Part shown: one piece after another, positions 1-10,290 of the stretch | Layout of the letters: each line of letters starts with the position of its first letter | How positions within the stretch are numbered: the stretch's first letter is position 1 | Source of the DNA: Clarireedia homoeocarpa | Taxonomy: Eukaryota; Ascomycota; Leotiomycetes; Helotiales; Rutstroemiaceae | Assembly (NCBI GenBank): GCA_001465935.1 | Contig: LNKV01000077.1 | Location: 1-30,752 of the forward strand | Length of the DNA stretch: 30,752 nucleotides | Direction: 5' to 3' | Translations under genes and position numbers: made by a program | The notes under the pieces: model-generated | What the model was told of the DNA's origin: nothing | What the model saw: the letters and a program-made list of their open reading frames with translations, nothing else | Database searches by the model: none

Positions 1-1101
1 AGAACACCCTCATGATTTGGCAAAGTTTGGAGATTTCTCATGCCACCGACCTGAACCCATACATGGAGTGGTCTGAAGGAGAATTTTTTAGTTTGGGTGT
101 TGCTGGCCGTCAACTTCTACTCCATCTCTTCCAGTGAGTATCTCGCATTCACGTCACCGCAACTTCTTCTAACCAATTTCAAAGACAACATACTGGCTAT
201 GAAGCTCTTACCTGCAGATACCACTCACAGCCTCGTCACATTATCGGTCCTATCGATTTCTTCAATGATAAAATGCTTTTACCTGTGTTTGGGTTCACGA
301 ATATTTGTTTCTTACCTATGAAAGTCGATCATGAAATGGCTATCTCCCAATTCGATGACGAAGATGATACTGATGTTAATCTTGAAAGTCTATCTGCTCT
401 CTCTTCTCCAGCTGCACCTCAGCTACCAGCTTCATCTTCAATTACAGCAAGAGGAAAAATCCCTCGCCCTCCCAATGAATGGATTCTCTATCGTGCGGAC
501 AACCATCTTCCGATCAAGCTCGCGTACCCTGGTATCAGCAACAACGAGATATGTAAGTTCTATCCAAGTTATGATTTTCTGGTTAATCCTAACGTATGCA
601 GCCTCCATCATTGCCGGCATGTGGGCTGCAGAAAGCAAGGATCGCCGCGAAAAATACAAGAAACGTGCACTTGTCCTCAAGGAGAACCATGCGAAAGCAT
701 ATCCAAATTACAAATACTCTCCTCGCAAGCCTTCTGAGAAGAAACGACGGGTTTCCAAGAAGAGCCTTGCCAAAAATCTAGACCTTCAACAAGCTGCTGA
801 AAGTTATCACAATGCTGCTACCTATGTAGGCTATCCAGCTGCATCTCACAGTTTCACGAGCAATGTCTCGATGGAGCATTATGGAGTCAATGGCCTTGCG
901 AATCACACGTCTGTCAACAATATGGAACAGCAAGGGCGCATTGCGACCTCTAGCGAACAAGAGCGGGGCTATCATTTCAACCCAGCTCTATCTTTTGATG
1001 CTGCCCAACAACAAGATCTCTCTACTTTCTTCTACGGATCGACTGTGATGCGCGAGCAAGAATCTCCTCTCGGCAACGCCTTACCAGGCCTGAACCTCTA
1101 A
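1..1101 (+). CDS. MAT1-2-1: MAT1-2-1 mating-type HMG-box transcription factor, 5' partial
   Basis: This is the master regulator of the MAT1-2 mating type, a nuclear DNA-binding protein of the MATA_HMG class. The model is <1..133, 218..552, 602..1101, with the frame open from base 3. It leaves 321 visible residues; the start is probably outside the window, although an in-frame ATG lies at base 12. The HMG box begins with RPPNEWILYR (about base 467) and continues IKLAYPGISNNEI, then SSIIAGMW. The second intron (553-601) splits a serine codon (T|CC) inside the box, which is the classic conserved intron position of MAT HMG genes. The first intron (134-217) has GTGAGT, CTAAC and CAG signals. The stretch around 218-330 (HIIGPIDFF, LLPVFGFT, FLPMK) matches the conserved N-terminal part of the family. 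A basic tail (KKRRVSKK) follows the box. The gene runs tail to tail with APN2, as expected for this locus. Confidence 0.95.
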
Positions 1102-1967
1102 CCATCCAACCTTTTCTTCTTCGCATTTCAATTTCACAACTTATGACGCATGATATCCTGGGTGCGGGACTGATATTTCCCTTGGCGTTGCTGCTTTGTT
1201 TTTGCTTCTTCTCTGCATCCACGATCAGGGATCTCGGTCAGTCACTGGAGGATTTCATGAGATTATTCGGAAAGGGGGAGAAAAGATGGCTCCTGCATCT
1301 TTGCTGCGAAGAACGGGAGGTTTCACAGTGGAGGAAATTAGGGCTGGATCCGATCAGTGGATTGTATTATAGTACACCTTTTACATATTAAAATTCAATC
1401 TAGTGTTTGCGTATTTGGTTGCAATATTTGCTAATGTTGTGATGACATGACTTCCTTCTCCATCTTCAACCTGCCTCGCTTCCCAACTCGTATTATCATT
1501 CTTATTTTCACCACCTATTATTCACTAGTTGGTGCGTTGCGGTAGGAGCAATTTGTGCACATGCCCTAGGCCATTTCCTGTACGTCGAGTGTGGCCATCG
1601 ATTGCTAAAGTGAAGTGTGGTTACAGTGAATTGTCACCGTTACCAAGAATTCTCGCTTAGGCGGATCGTAAATATTGAGGAATGCTTCTTCGCACTAAAC
1701 ACTGCTGTATTGAGGTTTATTGAGGCAGGCAATGAATGAAAACATCGGATATGGGCATGGAAGAAGGTGATATAGCAGCTTCTACGGCAGGAGTCGTTGG
1801 TAAGCCGGTCAGGGAATTGCCGGACCATTATGAACTCTTCACTAACCACCAGCATACAGCTAATGCCCTAACTAGAAACCGCATCCCGTAGTATCAATAA
1901 TCTAAATCCATGCTGGGAGAATTTTGTACCCAAGTGGCACCAATAAATCTCTCAAACCATGGTCTGA
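1102..1967. other. Intergenic spacer between MAT1-2-1 and APN2
   Basis: These 866 bases separate two convergent stop codons and should hold both 3' UTRs. Short open frames occur on both strands (for example 1143-1391 + and 1640-1855 -), but none resembles a known MAT-locus protein and none has matching splice signals. The idiomorph border, where MAT1-2-specific DNA gives way to sequence shared by both mating types, may lie here or inside the end of APN2. A single sequence cannot show it. Confidence 0.5.
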
Positions 1968-4172
1968 TTATGTCTCCTTTCCATTCCATTCACTACTCCA
2001 AATGAAGGTTCCACAACGCCATTCCGTATTCTTTTCCTGTTGGCCTGACGGCCCTAGTGGTCGCGCACACATGTAGAATGACCGACCACAGTTGATGCCC
2101 TGTTTCTTTGTGACGTGACTGATGCATGGATCGTTGTGTTCGCATTTTGGTGCAACCCGCTTCTTCAACAATTTCGACCAAGATTCTTTTGCTACGATTG
2201 GATCAATCACATCTTTTCGTTCATCTAGTATGAACTTAGCATTCATAGAAGATGCCTCGTCATTGCTGCTTGTAGTTGTGTTACCGGCAATTCCATTATT
2301 TCTTTTATCCAACTCAAGATCTGTAGATCGCTCCATAACAAGATGCGATATTTCGTCTGATGTTGCCTCTACTTCTTCCGTACTTGGTCTATCTGCCTCG
2401 GCATCGATAGTCGTTGGCTGCTTAGGCTTAAAGAAGCCCATGAGATTGCTCTGCCCCTTTACCAGTTGCCCTTTGGCTCCTTTCCCACCTGCCGAAGTCT
2501 TGTTGAATGAAGTATCCGTCTTGCCGCGCTTCGATGGTCGTGAAGGTGACTGCGAGGATGCGAAGGAGGGTCGTTTGACAGAGCTTGATGATACCGATAC
2601 CGCTGGCGAAGAAGGTTTCCTTACCGGAGATGCTTCAGGTGATCTGACCTTTGGATCGTCCTGGCTGATGTCCTTACTTGCCAGTGAAGGCCCGGCCGAG
2701 TCTCCAGAGTTGCTCCCGGGTGTAGAAATAGAGCTGGCCGCAGCCTGAGTTGAGGATTTCCGGGTGAACATGTCGCGAATACTCTGGCGACGATCAAACT
2801 CTGGTATCAATTTGGCAGATGTTGGTAGTAAATCCTTCGTAGTCCAGTCCCTAAGTCTAACGCCATCTTTGAACATATCTTTGCTCATAATATCACGAAT
2901 ATCAACCATTGCGCCGTTTATATTCACTTTTGGTTTTAACGTCGCATAAACTGGGCAGTGATCGGAGCCCATGAGGCCTTCTTGAATGTTGGCGTCTTGG
3001 AACCAATCTTTCCATTCTTTGCTGCAGAGGACATAATCAATCCTCGAGCCAAAGTTCCCCGGGCGTGTATTAAGCTTTGTATCCCAGCAGGTAAACATAC
3101 CCTTGCGCTCAGGATGAAATCCTCGACACAAGTCCCACATGATTTCAGTTTCCCTGCCTTCATCCCTTTCTCCAACTACCCTTCCTCCAACTACCAGATG
3201 GTTGAAGAGACGCCGGGCTGGAGTTGAAACGTATTGCTCCACTGTCATGCCTTGTTTTTTCAACTGCTCTTCGGCATTGGCTGTGTCTATCTCATCCCGT
3301 ATGATGTTAAGATCGCCGGCTAAAAATACCCTTTTGCCCTCTGCAACGAGATTTCGTACTCGAGTGTCGAGGGCGTTCAGAAACCCAAGTCGAAATTCGT
3401 CACGAGATTCGTCTCGATTCGCAGGACAGTAAACACCTATGAGGACGAAGGCGGGAAATTCTAGAACGACGCAACGTCCTTCGGAATCAAGTGTTGCGGC
3501 ATCTAAAAAGTAGTCCGAGAGCTGGGCACCTGTTGGGTATCCGCCGATCTGTTCGTTCTTAGGAAGGTCGCGAAAGCTGGTTGTAGAGTTAGGAGGGGTC
3601 AACACTCCTGTGATTCCTTCTTCAGCACGAATAGGAACGCATACTGCATTACGTGTGTATATAGCAACGCCGGAGTATCCTAGACTCTCACTATTAGTGC
3701 CTATACCTTAGAAACAACAACTTCGTGGGATCATTGTACCTTTCTTGTGCTTCGGTAAACTGAAATATACATCCCACCCTGGCACCAAAACCATGTCATC
3801 TCTGAGATCTTTCCTTTGGATCTTCGCCTCTTGCATGACAATAATATCCGTTTCAAGAATATCAAACATTGCCTTGTGAAAGTCTTAGCCAACGCCCTTT
3901 CAGAGTCTATGTTTGCAACTTACGGAAAATGTCCTCTTGTCACGCCATGGCTGATAGCCAAACGGATTCCTTCAAGGGTGTCAGCTTCGCCTATTCCACA
4001 TAGCAAGAGAAGTCATGGCAGAATCTGCTAATCAACGAGTTGCCTTGACTGACCTTATACCATTGACTACCCAATGTCAGTGTCATATTGCGTCCTAGAA
4101 GCATGAACGCTTACCATTCCATGTTGTGATCCTCAGGCCCTGATTACTGGTCTTCCCGTCACCTTCCATCAT
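1968..4172 (-). CDS. APN2: DNA-(apurinic/apyrimidinic site) endonuclease 2 (class II, ExoIII family)
   Basis: This nuclear base-excision-repair enzyme cuts DNA at abasic sites. Coding exons on the minus strand are 4172-4115, 4066-4054, 3969-3924, 3872-3740 and 3679-1968 (653 aa). Exon 2 is a 13-nt micro-exon that restores the motif RITTWNVNGIRNPFG. Exonuclease/endonuclease/phosphatase residues are visible: the metal-binding Glu in MQEAK (about residue 54), GDLN (205-208), RIDYVL (Asp 298) and the terminal SDH (322-324). A serine/lysine-rich linker follows and contains QSNLMGFF (about 493-500), a match to the PCNA-interacting PIP box. The C-terminus is a GRF-type zinc finger, with CEHNDPC, the Cys in SFYMC and the Cys in RCGTFIW. 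This domain order is the one known for fungal Apn2. The gene is divergent from COX13 and convergent with MAT1-2-1, the standard arrangement beside MAT. Confidence 0.95.
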
Positions 4173-4673
4173 TCACGCGTCTATAGCAGTCTACATAGAT
4201 GATAAAAACTCGACGTGGTGAAATCCAAGTTATCGCTAAAGCTTGGAAATCAGTTCTCGAACACATTCTCTATTTTAACGTATCAGGCGACGTGTGGCGA
4301 GTTGCAGCAGCAGAACGCGTACAATTAGATACCCATATGCGCACAGTCCCTGGTAAAGCACATCTTCTGGGACAATGACAACCTCAAGATGTCTAGGTAG
4401 CCCTTAGAATCACTGAAATGAATTTGGAGTAGAACTTCACGTGATTCGCCAAGTATGATCGTGCTTTTGTGGCGTTTGTGGCTCATGTGGCTCATGTGGC
4501 TGTTGAAGCTATTTGCATCATCACAATTCCGAACGATTTTGTGCCTGAGGTATTACTCCGTACCTCATTTGGTTTGACTGGAAGTGGAGTTGCAAGAAAC
4601 ATACGATATCGACTACAACGACAGCGTCGCGGCGCAACATTTATACACTCGAATCCTCGAAATATCTCCAAAC
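4173..4673. promoter_or_regulatory. Shared divergent promoter region of APN2 and COX13
   Basis: These 501 bases lie between the two start codons of head-to-head genes, so both promoters and 5' leaders must be here. A short 9-bp tandem repeat (TGGCTCATG, two copies plus a partial third) lies at about 4478-4502. No TATA box or factor site can be assigned with confidence. Confidence 0.5.
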
Positions 4674-5404
4674 ATGTTCTCCCAACGAGCAATGTCTCGC
4701 GCAGCTACCCAGCGCTTCGCCGCTCAACTCCGACCGCAATCCATTCGCACCCCATTCCAACGACGTTTCGCCAGCAGCGAGTCCGGTTTCACTGGTGCGG
4801 AAGACAATGCGTTCAACCGCGAGCGCAAGGCTGTAAAGGATCACGCTGCTGCTACTAGTGGTGAGTCTTGGTTCTGGTATACTGGGGACGAGAGCAGGGA
4901 GCTAATTGTTGCACGCAGATCTCTGGAGAAAGTTGTCAATCTAGTAAGCTTGTCTGGCAGCTGGTGGAGGAATACTACATGACGATTGGCAGCACCGGAA
5001 GCAGAAGCTGATTGATTCGAACAGTGTCACAATTCCTTGCTTGTTAATCGCATCGGTCAACGCTTACAACTTGTGGGAGGAGCATTGGGCCCACTGGAAT
5101 CATATGGCACCATTGGAGGAGCGTCCGGAATATCCTTACCAGAACATTAGAACCAAGAACTTCTTCTGGGGTGATGGTGATAAGGCAAGTGTATCCTGCG
5201 GTCCTTCTGTATTTCAATGCTAACTTTACGTTCTAGACACTCTTGTAAGTTTTGTCTACTTCCCCGCACCATCCCCATGATCAGTCCGGTCTTCTTCATG
5301 ATCATGCAAGACTCAGAATAATATGTTCCTACGAAAGCACGAGTATATATACTAACTGCAATAGCTGGAACGAGAAGGTCAACTACCACAAGAAGCCAGA
5401 GTAG
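4674..5404 (+). CDS. COX13: Cytochrome c oxidase subunit 6A (Cox13), mitochondrial inner membrane
   Basis: This is a nuclear-encoded regulatory subunit of respiratory complex IV. Coding exons are 4674-4860, 4919-4943, 5025-5184, 5237-5244 and 5365-5404 (139 aa). The start is the ATG of MFSQRAMSR, which opens an Arg/Ser/Ala-rich presequence with no acidic residues until about residue 30. The frame is open upstream to 4584, but that stretch is not a targeting sequence. The family core follows: DLWRKLSIYV, a hydrophobic segment IPCLLIASVNAYN, then WEEHWAHWNH, PYQNIRTKNFFWGDGDKTLFWN and the end NYHKKPE. Exon 4 is only 8 nt. The intron after exon 3 has a GC donor (AAG|GCAAGT). A GT six bases downstream is also in frame but would insert Ala-Ser into the conserved GDGDKTLFWN segment. 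COX13 between APN2 and APC5 is the usual order at this locus. Confidence 0.95.
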
Positions 5405-5628
5405 ATATGCACGAGTGTATGGCGGGGTAGTACAGGAATTTAGCTTTGAGGGTACTTCATCAGACGTCCGAGAGAGCACCCAAAATGAAATGCTGGTTGC
5501 ACATAGATTAGTATTAGATGTAGTCTACTTTCCTAGTGATAGCAATACTTTTCCTCCTGAGATGACAACATAATTTAATTAAGACATGTGCCCAATTTCA
5601 TTCCTCACAGATCCTTGGAAGGTAGCAG

Positions 5629-8065
5629 TTACAGAGCAGCCGTTACTCGCTGTTTCTTGAGGTCCAGGAATGAGGACGCATAGTCATTTGCTAAGACCTT
5701 GTCTCCGACGACCATCATGACTGTTGCCTTTTTCGCCCGCATCTCACACTGCCCGTTAATGTCCTTCACAGCTGAATACTCCCTAAACGCTCGATCGAGA
5801 AAGTCCAAACACTTTGTCAGATTCTCGGTTCTTTTCGAGCTACCTGCAGCTTCTTGACCAGCAATCCCCATGTACGAATCTGCTAGAGAGGAATAAAGCT
5901 GAGCGCTCAGTATACAGCTGTCACACTCGAGGGCCCTTGGAATGACGGCAGTGAGAATGTGGCGTGCCGCCTGGAACTCATTAAGTGCAATTAATATGTT
6001 TACAATGGCTCCCATAGCCGCCCATAACGAAGGAATCAAACGAGCTCTCCAAGAAATACTTGCTGCTCGAATCGCAACAGAGAACCCTTTCTCGGGCCGT
6101 CCGGTCTTGCTTAATAGCTGGGCTTTTGTGATCAGCATCCTGACTCGTAAATTGATATCATCCCCTTGCTCTTTCAGTGAATTAGCCAATTGCTCTATTT
6201 TCAAGAGTGCTTGCCCAAAGTCGGCTCGACGAATAAGAAAGTCGATCCGTAGAGTATTGATCTCGAAAGAAAGATCGGAGTCTGCTTCGAGACCATCGCA
6301 TTGAAGTAGTTGAGACAGTACGTGATCTGCTCCTTCCAGATTGTTGGTGTGGAGATCATGCTTCAGACGAAGTATGCCGCGGTACCTTAACCAATACTGA
6401 TTGGCTTTCCAAGAGCGTAAAGCATTAGAGTCGAGATTCTCAAGCAGTTCTGTAGCATCCTCATAAGCCCCGCGCTCCATTAGATAGTGCGCAATTCGGC
6501 AAGTGAATCTCAGTGTATCGTCGAAAAGAGCATATCGAGAATAGCATCTGAGAAAGATCTCGCTGTACTGCTTCGATAAGTGAACCACGCCTAGCCGACC
6601 CCAGATCGAGGCCTGCATTGCAGTTTGAGGTCCCATCATGCTCTTCATACTCTTTTCCGCGACGAGGTGGGAGCTTTTAAGTATACACTCAAATGCAGTA
6701 GCAATGCTCTCGCCGTTACACAGTGCGAGCTTCGCTTCGCTAAGTAAGGAAGAACTCCATAGCGTCCACATACCGGTCTCTTTAGCTTTAATGCGAAGAA
6801 ATGCAAGTCCCTCTTTCTCAACCCCTAGCATATTTGTGGAACCCGAACCTGCGATCACTTTCGGGTGAGCCTTTCCGAAATGATACAGCCAATTCAGAGC
6901 AAAGTTCAAGCATGCCATGTCCTTATTCTCGCGGGCGGTAGAAACTGTTTCCGACATTGCCGCAACTGCCTCATCATAGCATTCGAAGTCGGCTTGGAGC
7001 ACAGCAAGGTTCATAAGAGCGTACTGATAAAATAGACGGTCCCGATTTTGCATTGTGTAATCAAAGTACCGATGTAGGTTATCAAACGACGAAGGATAGT
7101 CGCCGGAACGCCAAGCATCTAAGAAGCTGCACGCAAGTTAGATGAGGCAAATAACAAAGGAGAAGAATACTAACATCAAATAATGCGAGAGACTAGGTGT
7201 GACGATACTGTCATCTAGGAGTGCTTTGAGTTTGGCTTTTACCTCGAGAGGCATGCGAGTGCCGAGTTCTAGAATCCTTGTGGTTAGAGAAAGAACTTAG
7301 CAATAGGTTTTGACACCGAGAGAACTTACTTTGCATCTGCTCAACATGGAACTCAAGTAGCTTCTCTACATCGTCCGTACTAATTAACTCAGTATGTCTA
7401 TCGTCTTCTAGACCTCCGTATGTAATCTGGGCCAGAGTCTCCGTCTCTTCCAGTCCCCACTCTTCCTCCCCTTCCGTCAGCACTTGATCTCCCGCCCACT
7501 TGCTAAGTATGCCACCTCTTCTTGCCCAGTATGTTTTCGACTCCTGCCTCCATCTAATGAACGTGGTCCAAAGTTGTAGAACATCACTAAACTTCAATCG
7601 TTCGAATTCGATCTTAGCCCTTCGCACGAAGCTTCCCAGCGGTGATGTACGGGACAACAGAATCATATCCTCAGCCGGGGGTGGTATGCCCATTTCGCCA
7701 TCTTTCTTGATCTCCTCCCTTGTCTTTGCTAGTAGATTGTTCAGCCGCGCGAAGAATTCATGCAGAGCGTTAAGACTATCGATTTTCCATATTTTCACAA
7801 GGAAATGATCCCACAAGGATCTGCCAGGATGTCCTAAGGCGGCATTGTGGTGCTTGAGAAGTATCTCGAATGCTTCAAGACTGAGTACAGAATATTGTCC
7901 CGATGTGGAGGAATTCTTCGTTTGCTTGACCGAACTTGACGGCAGTAGTTGTGCGAGAATGAAGGACAGTATCGGAATGGTAGATGATGTGGATACAATT
8001 CCATCAGTGTACAATTCAACGAGTGTGAGAAGACCTATTTTCGAAGGTATCAGGTAACGCGCCAT
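5629..8065 (-). CDS. APC5: Anaphase-promoting complex subunit 5
   Basis: Apc5 is a tetratricopeptide-repeat scaffold subunit of the APC/C ubiquitin ligase, which drives cyclin and securin degradation in mitosis. Coding exons on the minus strand are 8065-7330, 7268-7175 and 7126-5629 (775 aa, normal for fungi). The start at MARYLIPSKIGLLTLVELY matches the conserved beginning of the family. The frame is open nine codons further upstream, but that extension is not expected. The N-terminal domain runs to about residue 245. The remainder is helical and alanine/leucine-rich, with TPR-like segments such as YQYALMNLAVLQADF and DATELLENLDSNALRSW. For intron 1, the acceptor TTCTAG at 7269 keeps the frame, whereas the nearer CACAAG leads straight to a stop. 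The gene shares the minus strand with CIA30, whose stop codon is 402 bp beyond the APC5 start codon. Confidence 0.92.
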
Positions 8066-8467
8066 AATCACAAGCTTTGAGGGTGTCTCCAAGCAGTTGC
8101 GTGCTAATAGTCATTATCCATGGCCGTGTATCTTTTTAGTCACGACAAAACGGTGACTTGGGTCAGTTAACAACGACCATCGAACAGGCAAACTTTGGGT
8201 ATTCGGTCGAAAAATCGCTGTCAGAGACAAAAGATCGGTTTTAACAACGGGAGTTAGACGCGATTGGGTTGGACGCGATTGCTGCAAGGAACGCAGTGCG
8301 GGGTACTAAATACTAACAACTGCAGTGTGGGTAGGAAGGAGCCAGAGGATACACGATAGCTTAATATGAGTAGCACAATTTCAAAGCATCCTATAGAGTC
8401 ACATACTGTATACTGAGCATGACAATGTTTTCCGTTATTATTATTATTATTGTTGTTGTTATCATCA
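8066..8467. promoter_or_regulatory. APC5 upstream region and CIA30 3' flank
   Basis: This gap between two minus-strand genes contains the APC5 promoter and leader and the 3' UTR of CIA30. Its right end carries a trinucleotide microsatellite, listed separately. An asparagine-run open frame across it (8254-8523, minus) is a by-product of that microsatellite. Confidence 0.45.
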
Positions 8468-8470
8468 TCA
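8435..8470. repeat. Compound trinucleotide microsatellite abutting the CIA30 stop codon
   Basis: On the plus strand about six TTA units run directly into TTG units and then ATC/TCA units. On the minus strand the CIA30 coding sequence ends in TGA TGA TGA TAA followed by CAA and TAA triplets, so the repeat starts at the stop codon itself. Any read-through would meet several further in-frame stops. Confidence 0.85.
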
Positions 8471-9360
8471 AGTTTTGCTATGTTTTGTAGCTTTCTCTTC
8501 ATCCCATCGGATTTTCTCTCCATGCTTGCTCTTCAATTGTCCTTCCTCTTTCCTGCCATCTTCTTCCAAGTCAGCCGCGCTCAATCCATTCGTACCCCAT
8601 ATCCTTTCAATGCAAAGTTCAAATGGGCCAGGGACTCTGTCGATCAATCCTATTCCAACCGTCCGTAACTTCTGCCTCAGTAGTTCTGTCTGCGGTTCCA
8701 CCACGACGCCATGATTTGTTCGCACAAACTCATTCCACTTAATCAACACTGTCTCCCATTCTCCCGGCCGCCGTGCATATAGTCTGTGTTGATGTATGTC
8801 TGTAGGGACTATCGAATCTGTCTGTAGATTCACGAAGTATTTTCTGCCATCGCTCTTGATGCGCAGAGCGAGGAACGCATAGGCATCTATATTCCAAACC
8901 GATCTTCCAAATATTGTAAGCTTTTGATCCTGGGTCCTCCAGGCAGCGTATCCGCTTCGTTGTATGTGCGGCCTGTTAGGAGGTAATTCAATAGATATGT
9001 TTCCATGGAATTTAACATGACCATTCTTATTTTCTGATAAGGTAGGGTGTGGATTTGATGTCGGCGGGACCCAATCGAAGTTCACCTTGGAGAATCCCCC
9101 AATATCGGCATCAGACATCACCTTGCAATCCTTGAGCGACTCCGGATCGTGAAAATTTGCCAGAGGATAAGGGCCAGTGGCTCTTCGTGTACCTTCTGCT
9201 GTCAGAGCTAGGAGACAATGTCAGCTCAACTAGATAAAAGCCATAAGAACATTGGGAGATAGGTTGCGCATGGTTCGTGCATACCACTGACTGATAGTCG
9301 TTTGAACTCATCCAAACTCCGCTGAAAGAAGCCTTTGGCTAAGCTCTGTGTGACCCTCAT
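8468..9360 (-). CDS. CIA30: Complex I intermediate-associated protein 30 (CIA30/NDUFAF1 family)
   Basis: This is an assembly factor for mitochondrial NADH:ubiquinone oxidoreductase. It binds assembly intermediates and is not part of the finished complex. Coding exons on the minus strand are 9360-9285 and 9198-8468 (268 aa). The start MRVTQSLAKGFFQRSLDEFKR is a short basic amphipathic leader, as in fungal homologues. The junction (GTATGC to GACAG) gives SVSAEGTRRATGPYPLANFHDPESL, a typical family segment. The CIA30 beta-sandwich domain follows, with DIGGFSKVNFDW, GYAAWRT, YAFLALRIKSDGRKYFVNLQTDS, WETVLIKWNEF and IGLIDRVPGPFELCIERI. The C-terminal tail is acidic and lysine-rich. CIA30 is a recognised member of the MAT-flanking gene block in several Pezizomycotina, which agrees with its place after APC5. 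Confidence 0.93.
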
Positions 9361-9805
9361 TCTGTATACTTCAATGGGCTTGAATGTCCAATTGGAAAAG
9401 GGTGGAGCTTCAAGGAGAGAAGCTGGAGATGGAAGCTGCGGAGTTCATACACAGTAAGGTATTGCCATAAATTTCGAAGATTTGCACATAAATCCGTCGA
9501 TAAGGTTGATGTGAATATCAGTTATTGGGGGTGTAGAACTACAGTACTCGGATAAACATTCTGCCAGCTCCGACTTCACGATATAGACTCGATGCATATG
9601 AATTCCATTGCACGACAAGCAGCAAGGTAATATACCTACTCAACACATTGAGATTCCAGCGACATGCCAAATGTTAATGATTAGTGCTTCTGCGGATAGT
9701 TGGAAAGAGAACCATTTGCTCCAATGCTATTCTGTCCTGACTGTTAATCTTCATGCTGCCTTCACCCTGGGCTACTAGAGGCTCTCTTCGTGATGACGAT
9801 ATTTT

Positions 9806-9903
9806 GTTCTCTGTTCTCTGTTCTGTGTTCTGTGTTCTCTGTTCTCCGTTCTGTGTTCTCTGTCCTCCGTTCTCCGTTGTCTGTTCTCCGTTCTCCGTTC
9901 TCC
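9806..9903. repeat. 7-bp minisatellite (GTTCTCY), 14 units
   Basis: Fourteen contiguous 7-base units can be read, most of them GTTCTCT, GTTCTCC or GTTCTGT, with GTCCTCC and GTTGTCT as single-base variants. The array ends at GTAATCT. The variant units are interspersed, which suggests growth by slippage or unequal exchange rather than one recent expansion. It lies about 450 bp upstream of the CIA30 ATG and about 700 bp upstream of the RRM gene ATG. Confidence 0.93.
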
Positions 9904-10204
9904 GTAATCTCTTCATGTTTCTGAAGGTGAAGAATATCGTCGGCTAGAGTGTTTGGCGTGCGCAGGTGAAGACATGATAAAGTTTAAAAATCTTCATCCC
10001 GCGTTATCTTACCTCTTCTCCTCGCCTGGAGGTAAGTGAACTGGGAGATAACAGAGGTAACGTAACATGAGGTGAGGTGAAGTACCTAGCCAGGCACTTG
10101 TATAGCAATCATCACTCGTCGCGCCTTCCCTTCCTGTCCCAACACACAACAACACATCTTCGAACTTTATCTCTTGTTTTCCTTTCTTTTCCCTTCTCCT
10201 CTTC

Positions 10205-10290
10205 ACTCTTTCTCCTTCCCATTTCCCTTTACTCTTTCTCCTTCCCTTCCCTTTACTCTTTCTCCTTCCCATTTCCCTTCACTCTTTTCC
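10205..10290. repeat. Imperfect 24-26-bp pyrimidine tandem repeat
   Basis: The unit begins ACTCTTTCTCCTTCCC and recurs at 10205, 10231, 10255 and (partial) 10281, giving unit lengths of 26, 24 and 26. It sits inside a larger C/T-only region upstream of the RRM gene. Its open frames in several registers translate to Ser/Phe/Leu/Pro runs and are not genes. Confidence 0.85.

Noticed and set aside
1143..1391. 82-codon open frame with a hydrophobic start after MAT1-2-1
   Set aside because: No similarity to a MAT-locus protein and no supporting context; most likely the 3' UTR of MAT1-2-1.
2122..2748. 208-codon plus-strand open frame
   Set aside because: It lies opposite the APN2 coding exon, whose family domains are clear. 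The translated frame has no family signature.
5191..5236. Alternative GT donor for the third COX13 intron
   Set aside because: It is in frame but adds Ala-Ser inside the conserved GDGDKTLFWN segment; the GC donor fits both the protein family and the AG|GCAAGT consensus.
7269..7329. CACAAG as the acceptor of the first APC5 intron
   Set aside because: It creates an immediate stop codon (TTC TAG). The next acceptor, TTCTAG, keeps the frame.
8254..8523. Minus-strand open frame with an Asp/Asn run
   Set aside because: The run comes from the trinucleotide microsatellite after the CIA30 stop, in a different frame; no other evidence of coding.
9806..9903. Possible CRISPR-like repeat array
   Set aside because: Units are 7 bp and contiguous without spacers, in a fungal genome; this is a minisatellite.
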